35,067 nt of DNA from Isohypsibius dastychi (lineage: Eukaryota; Tardigrada; Eutardigrada; Parachela; Isohypsibiidae). The stretch is from positions 1 to 35,067 of the forward strand of contig JAQIWT010000109.1 in NCBI GenBank assembly GCA_034696485.1. The letters run 5' to 3'. Under the pieces are notes generated by a model. That model was given only the letters and a program-made list of their open reading frames with translations, made no database searches and was not told the DNA's origin. Shown here in pieces: positions 9,932 to 20,104 of the stretch (position 1 is the first letter of the stretch; each line of letters starts with the position of its first letter). The translations under genes were made by a program, and so were the position numbers.

Positions 9932-10727
9932 GCTCAGTGCGGGAGCTCTTGAAAAAATAGCTACGCAGGGCACATGACCTTTCCTGTATGATTTTCTCAG
10001 CTTGCTCTGTATTGAGAGCGGTTTTTGTATTCAAGTGTTAGAAAACTTATTTATCATGAAAATTGTGTATTTTTGTACTCACAAACCAATAAACCAGTCC
10101 CCATGACCATGACTATTCTTCCCACGAAATCCGCGGTTCAGTGATATGCGGCTCAGGAAATGCGCGGTTCATGTAATGAAGCAATCACGCTGATAATTCT
10201 CGGTCTACGAGAAATCTATGCGTCATTTTCGCGATGGTGGAAGAAACGCACCCAAATACTCAGGGAGCCCCAAAGATCTTCCACTGCTACAGAAACGTGC
10301 CCAAAAAACCGCAGCATATCACGCTCACATTATACAGCGGACGCGAGATATCCTGTATTCAGTTGCTGGTTTAATGCAGTCGTGATCTTGTAAACTGAAT
10401 CTGACTGGATGGTATCATCAGCGCAGTCGATCTGGTGCAAGGGGAAACTGCACTTGACCTTTTATATCATTTGACATCTACAAAGCGTGTTTCACCTTTT
10501 TTGATTTGAATACTTTCGACATTGACAAACTTTGCTGAAGAACGTTGACACTGACGGTAGGTCAGCCTAACCAAAACGTAGTTTTACTGCTCAAGCAACG
10601 TTTGACGCTGTGGCCATGAAACAACTGCGCATTTTCTATCTTCCACCTTGAAATTAGAGACGTTTTGTAACACAAAGCAATTTGTTCCACGTTTATACCA
10701 TAATTTGTGCTCTATCTGTGTACAAGC
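9932..10727. other. 3' UTR and intergenic stretch
   Basis: Apart from the AATAAA at 10088, the region 10128-10180 shows three imperfect copies of a short motif around CGCGGTTCA, GCGGCTCA and CGCGGTTCA. No coding frame with good features was found. Confidence 0.45.
10088..10093 (+). terminator. AATAAA polyadenylation signal
   Basis: AATAAA lies 157 bases after the stop of the 117-residue secreted protein. Confidence 0.6.
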
Positions 10728-11234
10728 ATGGCGGGTAAATTATTAATACCATTCCTGTTGATCTGGTTTCAGAAGGGAATCGACGCATGTGGCTGCTACG
10801 GTCCGGGCTCCTGCCTCGTTAATGGTACCCAGGTAAATGCCGCCACACGTTGTTCTATCAACGCAGTATGTGACTGCTGCGCACCTTGTAATACATGTCA
10901 TCAACTCCTATCTGGATGTTTACGGTCACGCATGCAAAGTGACCTTTACCTTGCTCCAGCCCGACCTCTCATCTTCACGGTGGGAGAGCCTATCCAGCCC
11001 CGCACCATCAGGTCCAGATCCATGCCATCATTTACTTTCATCGAGATTTGTCTTGATCGCCAGTTACCGCAAGGACTGAATATCGTTCAGCAGAGTAACG
11101 GAGAGTTCATGCTCGCTGGTCGGCCAACAGAACTGTCACCGCGGAGCATTTATACCTTAATCGTCAAGGGCTCGGCTAGTTATTTGGCTCAGATGGCTTT
11201 ATCAATCGCTGTGATTGCAAGTTGCACTCCGTGA
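10728..11234 (+). CDS. Secreted Cys-rich protein with a He_PIG-like Ig fold
   Basis: Single exon, 168 residues. The true ATG is at 10728; the open frame extends upstream only through non-ATG codons. Residues 1-20 are a signal peptide (MAGKLLIPFLLIWF core). Residues 21-70 hold ten cysteines, including CGCYGPGSC and CDCCAPCNTC. The C-terminal 100 residues carry the pattern G-E-P-I, LPQGLNI, then G-x-P-T-E-L and Y-T-L-I-V, the signature of putative Ig (cadherin-like He_PIG) domains found in dystroglycan-type extracellular proteins. A single domain behind a Cys-rich head is unusual. The role is probably extracellular adhesion or matrix, as an inference from the fold. No intron was needed. Confidence 0.7.
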   Translation: MAGKLLIPFLLIWFQKGIDACGCYGPGSCLVNGTQVNAATRCSINAVCDCCAPCNTCHQLLSGCLRSRMQSDLYLAPARPLIFTVGEPIQPRTIRSRSMPSFTFIEICLDRQLPQGLNIVQQSNGEFMLAGRPTELSPRSIYTLIVKGSASYLAQMALSIAVIASCTP

Positions 11235-11533
11235 TCAGAAGCAGTACCCAGCCCATTTCATTGCTAATTCTAATGAAAGAGTAGTATACTCTACCTGGTT
11301 TTGCGCTCGGTAACGACTCAGTTGTGTATAAACATCGACAGATCACGAAGAGCTCAACAAAAGACTCACTAACTGCATTTCCTAAAGAGTACACGAAAGC
11401 GTTGTAGAAATGGGAAGTTTTGGTGTATTTCTGCCAGAATGACAGTGCGCAACACATGTCTGCTTTGAATCTGTGCGATATCTCATTTCGAAAATGATAA
11501 AAATTGTGCCGTACTCTTTGGCCAAATAATCAT
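11235..11533. other. Convergent intergenic stretch
   Basis: This 299-bp stretch lies between the stops of the He_PIG-like gene (plus) and the GPCR gene (minus). It presumably contains both 3' UTRs. No AATAAA hexamer is evident on the minus strand close to 11533. Confidence 0.5.
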
Positions 11534-12901
11534 TTATGCGCCTTTTTCTTCGTTGCTCTTTTCTTTTACTTCGAGGTCGACGTCTGAAGACTCGAATGCC
11601 AGAAGCTCGATGGCCGTGGATGATTTGTTCAGTTTCGGGGGCTTTGTGCATTTTGAGAACAGACTGAACAGCCTCCTTCGGAACTTGCTCGTGGCAGCAC
11701 AATAAACCAAGAAGTTCAGCGAGTAATTGGCGTGCAAAGCCACGGAGGTGTACGGCAAGGATCGCATGTCCATTTCGGCTGTCAGCTCATATGAGCAATA
11801 TGGGTAGCGGGACGCAAGGAACAGGCAGTTCAAAACTAAGTTGGGCCCTTGAGCGATTAGGTACAGTAATGAGCTTGCCAGAAGCAGTCGATTGGTAGAG
11901 TGAAATCCAGATGTTTGGTTGATGGTACCATCCCTTCGCAAGACGTTAGCAGATTTTGAGTGACTTCGAAGGACAATGACAGATCCAATGTTGATGGAAC
12001 TTATGAGCAACCACTTAGTGATAACCATCCCGATCTGAATCGCAAATTATCAATGATGTTGCGCAATAAGGCATGAGTTCTCAAAGTTAATAACGAACCT
12101 CTGTCGTCACCTGGACATCGTGCCATTTCGCCAAGTTCGGATCACTAAGGCTTCCAGATTCCGAGTGCGCAAGGTAGTAATACTGAGAAATTACATTCTC
12201 CAGTTGGAAAACAAAAGATAAAACCAGAACTGTGATCTCTATCAGCACCGCCCGTGCTATTGAGCATTTTTCGTGGCGACGCATTGGATTCCGAATGACG
12301 GAAAATCGTGTGATGGAAAAAATTATCAGTGTCCTACAAAGCGGTTGTTATTTGGGTTAATTTTTAAAAATTACTTGCGTTGTTTCTTTCACCAATCCGA
12401 AAACTGCATCATCGAGGAATAAATCCATGATACGACGCCACTGGCGTATCCGGAGGCTGACGGTGATACCAGGGAATTATTGAACCAAACATCAACCTGG
12501 GTTACGTAAATGTTCAAGCGAGCCAGCCTGTAAATTCGAGACTTAGGAGAATGAGCTCAAGTTCAAGCAAGTGGCATTCGAATAACATTACCGAGCTGAT
12601 TAACTAGACTCGCATAACATGTTCGAGATGTACCTATGCTGCTCAGATCGGTTAGCATATGCGGTAGACTTACTTACATGATGATGATATCAGAAACTGC
12701 CACGCAAATTAAAAACACTGCAGTGGATGATTTCTTTTTTTCTCTCAGCATCACAGTTAAAGTTGTGCCATTGCCGAGCAGACACAATAGCAGCAGTATC
12801 GGATAGAAAATGATCTCGACATAATTTTCGTCATAGAACACCGAGTCTTCAACCAGGGTGATGTTCCATGGACACGAATCATCGCCGGTTTCGTGCTCCA
12901 T
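11534..12901 (-). CDS. Rhodopsin-family G-protein-coupled receptor, peptide-receptor type
   Basis: Four exons on the minus strand: 12901-12678, 12527-12393, 12333-12099 and 12034-11534, 364 residues, with phases 2, 2 and 0 all consistent. The extracellular N-terminus has an N-I-T glycosylation site. TM1 carries LLGNG, TM2 has AVSDIIIM, and TM3 ends SITRFSVIRNP. TM7 has NYSLNFLVYC followed by a basic SKFRRR helix 8. The DRY motif is replaced by TRF and NPxxY by NFLVY. Both substitutions and the RxxxxxP spacing resemble invertebrate FMRFamide-type peptide receptors, although the ligand cannot be told. The Cys-Cys loop pair is not obvious: no Cys is seen at the usual top of TM3. The frame stays open upstream to an ATG at 13006, so the start could be 35 residues earlier. 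I chose 12901 for a normal N-terminus. Confidence 0.85.
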
Positions 12902-13388
12902 GGCACAGAAATATGCGATACAATTCAGTGCGACAACGGTATGGCAGTTCTGCAATCCACCGCATGTAAGCTCAGAAACAAAAAGTTTTCGAGAACAATA
13001 AACCATAAGCTTGATTTGGTGACGTTCTTTGTCTTTATTGACAGTAATCCGGTTTTAGAGTTGGAGTTCCCACACGTGCCATCAATCCTCATTAAAACTT
13101 CATGCCGGAAGGTTCTGTTCGGAGTACTGCAGACTTAAAATCATTACAGAGGGTTCTTGAGCGGAACTCATTATACCAGAAGAATGACCCTTTGACTTCT
13201 ACGCGCAACCATAAAGATGGTTTATGATACTACTTCAAAAATTTGTCGATTCACCGCGGCTCAGTTGGACCAAGTTTCTTTGAACATGGTTTCGGAGAAT
13301 AGGCATGGATCAACCAGCGATAATACTTGTGAAAACAATCGGAAACGTGCATAACAGTTGCCTCGCTGTGCACAGACGACATTCTGTT
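12902..13388. other. Upstream region of the GPCR gene
   Basis: No supported gene. TTTATT at 13034-13039 gives a minus-strand AATAAA that could serve the astacin gene if it extends past 13389. The short plus-strand open frames here are antisense shadows. Confidence 0.4.
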
Positions 13389-13665
13389 TTACACAGCTTG
13401 TAGTGTTTTGCTTTTTGAATCTGAATATTTCCTAGCACAGACGAAATGTAATTCAGCTTTGATATCATTATCTTCTGCTTCGTCTGAAAATATCTTGACG
13501 CTTTTCATGCTGTTCAACCACATCTCCTCATCGTCGGTAATCAGCTTGCTGTTTTCTTTCATAGTTGGCTTTATAAGCTTGGAGATCAGGGATTTCGATG
13601 GTGAGGCCAGCAGTGCTGACCATTTCTGTCGACAGAAATTCCTAGCGCCCACCCAGTCTTTTCTC
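13389..13665 (-). other. Possible extra 3' exon of the astacin gene
   Basis: An open frame on the minus strand after TTTCACAG (exon from 13665) encodes about 91 residues, rich in Lys, Ser, Asp and Glu with a few Cys, ending at a stop at 13389. It could be spliced to the astacin gene from an internal donor (AT|GTGCTT near 13823, phase 2), replacing the last residues. The codon content is plausible, but no domain is recognised. Confidence 0.3.
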
Positions 13666-13800
13666 CTGTGAAAGATTTACAGTTAACCTTATCATTTATA
13701 AAGGGACCAAAGCCTTACTGTTCGCCGGCTAGAAAGCTAAAATAAAAGCATTTCCCGTCAAATAACTTCCACGCGTTTCCAGGCGGACAAGGTGCTGAAG

Positions 13801-15447
13801 TCAAGAAGAGGTGAAAAAGCACATGATATTCTGAATGACGATATTCTCACATGACTCGCTGCATTGGTACATCGCTATGATCTTTTTGATGTCAGTTGGG
13901 CTCAGTCCTTCTCTTTGGCCCATCTTGAGTGCCGATGCCTGACTTTGATATTTGGCTTTCGGTCGTATGGTCCATACTTTTGGGTCAATGGCAAAGTCAT
14001 ACATTTTGTAATGCAAAACCTCGAAGACAGAATCATATGTCTACATCATACAAAGTACCAGAATGCCATCCTCACTGATCCAAAGTCATAATCATATCCA
14101 AAAGCTGTTATCTTCTCATCACTGTATTTCTGAAACTGACTCCAATCACCTAAAGCAGCAATACCTGAAAGAATGAACATTCGTCTAGTTTGTGACCTTT
14201 TTACCTCGATTAATGTTGTCCCAGTTGACATCAACAAACTCGTCTCTACACACAATGAGGTGTTCAGAACTACTGATGAATAGGTCGACCGGATAAGCAA
14301 GATTTCAATTCCCAACAATTTTGGTGTTTTTGGGCTCATATTACATGACGAATCTTGTCTCATCCAATTGAGCAATTCATTCCCGTCATTAAGACAGACA
14401 TGGCCTACCTATCAGTCCGTGATTGCTCGTGGAAGAATCCTAAATAAAACTGCATTTCTCACTCCAGCGAGATTTTTTATAAACGGAGTTTACCGAGGGC
14501 ATGCATGAGTTCATGCTGAATAACTCCAGGTACCATACATCCTAACAAGACCAAATCAATGTGCAGGTTTCTGCAGTGTCAGACATGTGTTTTCACTAAC
14601 CGTCAACTTGTAGAGATAAATCCTGTTTCCTTGACTGTCTTCCAGTATACGAGTTGCAACCACTATGCGATAGAATGAACTATTAAGTTATTACGTTTAT
14701 TGGCGGTCATCTGTGACTTGCATTGCGGGTAGAATGTTAATGTAGTCCGTATCCGTTTTGTTCACCGGTCGAAAGCGGACGCAGGTATTCTTTTGGAAAA
14801 CATCCATCGCCGTAATGATTGCCTGTCTATCTTTCTCCTCTGTAAAACAAAGAGCTGCGGTCCAAAGTCAAAAGCTCGCTTGGCGAACAGTACTGAATCC
14901 TGGCGAAATCCTATACGGCACCACTCCGTCTGGCCATCTTTTTTTCTCGTCTCTTATGGCGTTTTTGAAACCTTCTAACTGCAACACATGTTTAACAATG
15001 TACGAACCAGACGACGATTCTTGCTTTGTATTCTTACTGCTTTTTCGTTGACAACGTTTGGGTCCACATCGCGATCCACATCAAACCCCAGTATATCTCC
15101 CTCGAAGACGTTCGAATTTGTCATGGGATCTTGGTTAAGAAAATCACATGGTTGTGTTGCAGTAAATATGCAGACATTATTCATAAACCGGTCTCATACC
15201 TGCTATTGTGTTGGATTGCTCTTGAGCCTTCTCCTGGGCTTTGAGGTCAACACATGGTTTGAATTTGAGTTGCTGTTCTTCAGGTAGAATATCGCACCAG
15301 ACTACAGAAACAGAATTTCAACTTTGACGCACATCGACGAAACATGGAAGTACCTTTCGGGTCTGAAAATGGTGATGCGCTTGACTCCCTCGACAATGAG
15401 ATGATTAGAACAAAGAATGACAGCCAAACAACCGTTACCAATTCCAT
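13801..15447 (-). CDS. Astacin-family zinc metalloprotease (M12A)
   Basis: Eleven exons on the minus strand: 15447-15354, 15301-15200, 15129-15038, 14978-14889, 14837-14718, 14679-14601, 14541-14494, 14439-14409, 14245-14205, 14164-14076 and 14019-13801. They code for 334 residues with all phases consistent. A signal peptide (1-26) precedes a propeptide with FEGDI (74-78), the aspartate-switch motif that caps the zinc. The mature enzyme starts after RWPDGVVPY. NTCVRFRP, the zinc site HELMHALGFFHE (202-213), RDEFVDVNW and GQREGLSP follow. The Met-turn reads SVLHY (262-266), with Leu in place of the usual Met, while the Tyr ligand is kept. The protein ends shortly after YQC. The junction at 14718/14679 implies a 38-bp intron and is the weakest. 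Role: secreted endopeptidase. Confidence 0.88.
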
Positions 15448-16561
15448 CTCAGATTTATCGGAGAGACGGAAACACAAAGCGAAAGTTTAACGCCACTTAA
15501 TCGTTGCTGTAGCTATCCTTCGAACTAAGAAGTCAGAGCGAAGTAAAAGGCATTTCAGGAAAGTCTGAGCCTCGAGCCAGAAAACATTGACGTCAACCGC
15601 CAGGATGGTATCGCTTCTGAATCGCTAAATTACCGGTAATAGACATGAGTCATTTGCGGAAACATGTCGGTGACCAAACAAGACAGAAGCGCTCGTTTTC
15701 GTTCCTCGAATTTTGACCTTTCAATTGACTTGGGCTGAGCATGCCTTCTGTTAGAGGAGCGCGTTGAGATCGATCACACTTTCCAACTTACTTCTTAGAA
15801 AATGCTTCATCTCCATATTCAAAGGTGATTCAAACCAAGTACCGTAACAAACATTTTGTGATCTAATTTGCATAATATTGACCCCGATCCAGGTATATTT
15901 TCATTCTTTCGCCTGACTTCTCCATTCACGGCAATCATGAATGTAATTTGGATTTGAGACAGCCGTATGCAGAACGGCAGCTACGCGTGAGATAGATTAA
16001 CCTTATTTTTCTTCGAGTAACCAAAAGGTCAAGATGCAGTTACAGCGGACCAAATTGTTTCCTACATGCACTAAAGCAGAGAGTCGCTAACGTTTCTGCT
16101 CTGACTAAAACTATAATAGAAAGGACTGTCCATTCGATGATGACACCGCAGTTGACCGGACTGCGCTCGACTCGCTAGTAGATCAACCGCAAACGAGACC
16201 TGTCCACGAGATTTTGCTTAAATTTCGATGCGAACTACCGCTGTTAGTATCTTCTGACCTTGCAACGACAAATAATATGCTGATCACTGGATTTCACTAA
16301 AATTTTGCAATTTAGACAACAAGTGGAACAAAACTCGCAAGTGATGTGGTCACTTTCCAAACAGTACATCGCCCATGAATTGTTGTATCAATGCATGGTT
16401 TTTTTTAAATCTGGCAGTCGTCAGAGCAGAGCGGTGAATTGCAAGAAACACAACAAATAAAAGCTAGAGAACCAAATGGTCGCACAGCCACGTGGCCTCC
16501 GAAGGAAACCTGGACAAGCCCAGGCCTCACAAAGTCCAACAAAACAAAGCATCGGGCTTCC
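15448..16561. other. Intergenic, no gene recognised
   Basis: About 1.1 kb between the astacin start and the Pro-rich gene end. Only short open frames without signal peptides or domains were seen. Confidence 0.5.
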
Positions 16562-16918
16562 TTATACAGTAGAACTTTCCACAAGCTCACCCCCAGCAGG
16601 CTTAACAGGTTCGAGTTGTAAGAATAAACTATTTCTCAGTGAAATCGATTGTCTTCCTGCTTGAGAGATCAAGAATTCAGCGATCTGAGATTCATCCGAC
16701 TCCTCCACGGGAGCTTTGACTTCCGATTTCTTTTTCGGCGCACGAATCTGGACTTCCGTGTCGACCTTGACAGGTGGTGGCATCTTAGGCTCTTCAATTT
16801 TCCGAGGTTCTGGTCTCATTGGTCTTGGTTCTGGAGGTGGTGCACTTGCATGTTGGGGCTTTGTTTGTTGCTTAGACCTCTCTGTGTCACCACCGCAGCA
16901 CGATGTTAAGGCGCTCAT
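16562..16918 (-). CDS. Short proline-rich, charged protein of unknown function
   Basis: Single open frame, 118 residues, with the ATG at 16918; codons further upstream in frame are not ATG. The N-terminus MSALTSCCGG has a Cys pair followed by Gly. The middle is Pro/Glu/Arg/Lys-rich (PEPRPMRPEPRKIEEP), then comes a Lys-rich stretch and a short helical end. No signal peptide is present, so it is likely intracellular and disordered; the N-terminal Cys pair could be lipidated, which is only a guess. It has no recognised family. The antisense strand is also open, so coding status is less certain than for its neighbours. Confidence 0.5.
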   Translation of the reverse strand: MSALTSCCGGDTERSKQQTKPQHASAPPPEPRPMRPEPRKIEEPKMPPPVKVDTEVQIRAPKKKSEVKAPVEESDESQIAEFLISQAGRQSISLRNSLFLQLEPVKPAGGELVESSTV

Positions 16919-17096
16919 TTCAATCAAGCACCATCAAGTCAGGTGCAATTACTCACGAGGAAATAGTACAGAATTCGAAGAACTGTCAAATTATTATCGT
17001 CCTTGAATGAACTATAAACAGAGAACAAGCCCTTTCATGTCACATGGCAACACATATTATAAACACGGGCACACTTATTTACAAACCAGAAAGAAA

Positions 17097-18174
17097 CTAA
17101 GCGGAATTCTCGTCAAAAAATACAAAACGCTTGCATAATTCGTTTGACGAACTGCAAATACGCGTGGCTCCACAGTTTGAATAATCGCTCTCGGTTTTCT
17201 GATCCCAGTTCATATAGCAGTAGTTCTGCGTGTATCCTACACAAGTTGCTCTCGTTCCAAAATAATCGCACTCAATGCGTAACACATCACTGAATTCCTC
17301 CGGCACTGCCACAAGAAACCCACGTAACTTTTGGCTACTTTCTTTTCGACAGCGAAAGCACATTACTTACCGTCGATTCGCCGTTTGTTGGTCTTGTGCG
17401 TGACCCTCTCCGGACCATTTTCCTGCTCTGTCAAGAAAAAGCAGGTCTCCGCGGTGAATTTCTCCTTTTTTGCATAGCGATGATAAACGCAGCTTTTAGT
17501 CAATTCCTCTGCAATGCAAAACACAGAATAACTGTGGCGTTTTGAGTTTGTTTGATTAGGCGTTTTTTCCAACCTGATCCACTGTTGTCGCTATACCAAA
17601 CAGTGGCCAAATGGCATGTTGAATAAGTTGATTCTTTTCCGATTTCTCCATCTTTGTAACAATCAGTCTCGTTGTGACCTTTGCAGTAGAATGACCCATC
17701 TTCCATCACCAGGCACACTGAACGCTTATATTCCTTGAAGAGAAGCTCCGATGCTGATGAAATTTAGGTTGGTAAATATATTAGAGTCGGTTTGAAAAGT
17801 TTGTTTTACCTTCCACCGGTGTATCAGCAAAATTCTGAACATCTGGTTTGGTTAGATTGTTGATTCCGTTTCCACCTTCTTCAACTGAAACACACCCTAC
17901 GGTACCAGGCTTGGAATTCCAGCCATTTTGCATGAAGCACAGTTGAGCTATTTGAACAAGAATAGGTGGTACCCATCAACGAAAACGAGAACGACAAAGC
18001 AAGTTACTCGGTTCTCCAGCCATTTTGGAAACTGACCGTGTCGCATTTTCTAAAACAGATTTACCGTCAGTCTCGGTTTTGCAATGAAAACGTAAATATA
18101 GGTTCTTACTTACTTTGGGCATGAACGACGATGTAGAAGTTCAACAATACGATGAGGTGAATTGGATGAAGCAT
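17097..18174 (-). CDS. Four-module Cys-rich secreted protein, member A
   Basis: Five exons on the minus strand: 18174-18114, 17947-17810, 17753-17574, 17508-17371 and 17305-17097, 241 residues. Every intron is phase 1. The signal peptide is MLHPIHLIVLLNFYIVVHAQ. Each later exon is one module. Module 1 is LCFMQNGW..GCVS. Module 2 is KRSVC..FYCKGHNETDC..YSTC..ATVW. Module 3 is SCV..ETCFFLTEQ. Module 4 is LRIECDYF..CVGYTQNYC..NCGA..CSSSNELC. The internal exon lengths are 138, 180 and 138 bp, exactly as in the neighbouring paralogue. The family is not recognised. The even Cys spacing suggests disulfide-bonded extracellular modules. Confidence 0.85.
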
Positions 18175-18561
18175 TTTTAATGCGTGCAGCAGACGAGTTG
18201 CTTGACCCAATTTTGTTCCTCAACTTATGGTGTAAAATCAGCATTCACGAATTCTGATCGCAAGCGAATGTATTCATCTAAAGTTGAGAAAATTCTGTGA
18301 TGAAACCGGTTGGCAGCGAAGGTGATTAGAGCCTGCTTGTCATTCACCTCATGTTATTTTATAACGTACAGCATTATTATTTACACGTTGTGGTATTCTG
18401 GTAATAAAGTGTCATCAACGAGGAAATGCAACCGTCAAAGGAAAAATGAAAAGCGATGTTGTTCAGTTACGTGACGAAGACCGCTGGAGGCTTCTTCTCA
18501 AGAGATGTCTTCATAGTAAGCTGCATGCGCATTGCGGCATTTATCGTAATTATAGGATGTG
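18175..18561. other. Intergenic between paralogues A and B
   Basis: A 387-bp stretch holding the 5' flank of member A and the 3' flank of member B. No other gene or clear signal was recognised. Confidence 0.5.
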
Positions 18562-19635
18562 CTAAATCAGTTTTTTCTTGTTCGTGATTACAGCAGAGGA
18601 ATTATTTGAAATCAGCATGCAGAAAGTATCATGAGAACTGCAGAAGTATTTTGCTCCACAGTGAGACGACTCGAATGTTGAAACTGGATCGAACACAATG
18701 TTGCAATGATTCTGGATGTAGCCCACACAGAACATCGCTTGCTTGAAATAATCACACTCCCAGCGCAGGACGTCAGTCACGTTAAATTTCTCCACAATTT
18801 CTGAAAAAAACAAGTTTGAGAAAACACAATGATATCGGAAACTGCTTACCAGTGAGTTCCCTTTTCTTCGAAGAGTGCTTTACAGCATCCATTGAAGTGG
18901 GCTGTTCGGTCAGGAGAAAACACGTTTCTGAACTGAAATTCGCTTTGACTGTGAATTTGTGCAAAACACAGGCTTTTTCGAAATCATCTGAAAAAAAACG
19001 CGCGTCGAAAAAGCGTGGTTTCTGTTTTCTTGCTTTTCACCTGCTCGTATTGCTCTGTTGTTCCATACTGCAGAGATTCCGCAAGTCGAATAAGTTTTGG
19101 ACGTTCCAGGATCAGCATCAGTTGAACAATGTGTCTGATTGTGACCTTTACAGTAGAATGATCCATCATCCGCGAGTAAACAAACCGTTCTTTTGAATAA
19201 TTTAATCAAGTATTCAGTACCTCAAAAATGATAATTTTTAGCACCAGCATGAAATTCGTAATCGAGAAGCTCTTTACCAGCAAGAGAAGTCGTGTTGATG
19301 TTCTGAATGTATGGCTCACTGAGATTCTGAAGCCCGTTGTTCCCGTGTAGAATAGAGACGCACCCAGTTAACCCAGGAGTAGCTGTCCACCCATTCTCCA
19401 GGAAACATATGCTACCTGCAAGTGGAATGTATATTTGGCGATTAAGTCTGGTTTTACTCATACTTATTTCCCCCATTTGGACACGCATTCCCGAGTGATT
19501 TTCTGGACTCGCAGCTGCAAATCAAGATTTCAGTTAAAAATTACTGAATGTTTACTTAAACTACCAACCGCACAAACCTGTTGTCCCATAGATAAGTACT
19601 GTCCAAGTGCATAATGCACACAATAATACGGACAT
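18562..19635 (-). CDS. Four-module Cys-rich secreted protein, member B
   Basis: Six exons on the minus strand: 19635-19578, 19514-19464, 19415-19278, 19220-19041, 18987-18850 and 18800-18562, 267 residues, all introns phase 1. The signal peptide is MSVLLCALCTWTVLIYG. A 51-bp linker exon, absent from member A, follows. Modules 1-4 come next (ICFLENGW..GCVS; KRTVC..FYCKGHNQTHC..YSTC..AVW; ACV..ETCFLLTEQ; LRWECDYF..CVGYIQNHC..HCGA..CSSHDTFC). Module exons 1-3 are 138, 180 and 138 bp, identical in length to member A, so the two arose by tandem duplication. The C-terminus ends in a basic ITNKKKLI tail. Function is unknown; secretion is supported. Confidence 0.85.
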
Positions 19636-20104
19636 CTTGGTTTGTTGGAGTTCCCGAAATCGTGTTTAAGAATGATTTCAGATACGACCGCAAATGAGTG
19701 CAGACTGGTTTTGACTTTTGTTGTGATTTTGTAATTCGTGAAGTCATACAAGAGTCGTGCTGAGCCAGACTCGGTAAGCGATAGATCAAACTAGAACTTG
19801 TCATGGCGTCCGTCATACACACTTCCGCATTTGGGCTGTTACTTTCAAGATTTGCGTTTCACTGTTACGATTTTTTGGTATGAAACTACGGGTACGGCAA
19901 ATATTTGCGGGAGACGTTTTCACGTAAGTCACCGATCTCTGCAAATCTGGACTTGTTTTCCAGTTTGCAAGAGGTACAATGATTTCCACTCGTATTTCAA
20001 CTTCTGAATGAATGAGAAGGACAACAGTATTCTCAACTGAAAGTTTTAAAAGGAAACGTAACATGCTTTCCTCTCAGTCAATCGGGTAAACACCGAAGAA
20101 GGAA
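19636..20104. other. Intergenic between member B and the LysM gene
   Basis: This stretch contains the promoter side of member B and the 3' flank of the LysM-containing gene. No gene or strong motif was seen. Confidence 0.5.

Noticed and set aside
18003-18060. Possible extra small exon in member A after the signal peptide, matching the 51-bp exon of member B
   Set aside because: The acceptor (TTTTAG) is good, but the obvious donor gives phase 0 and breaks the phase-1 pattern; only a 12-bp micro-exon would fit.
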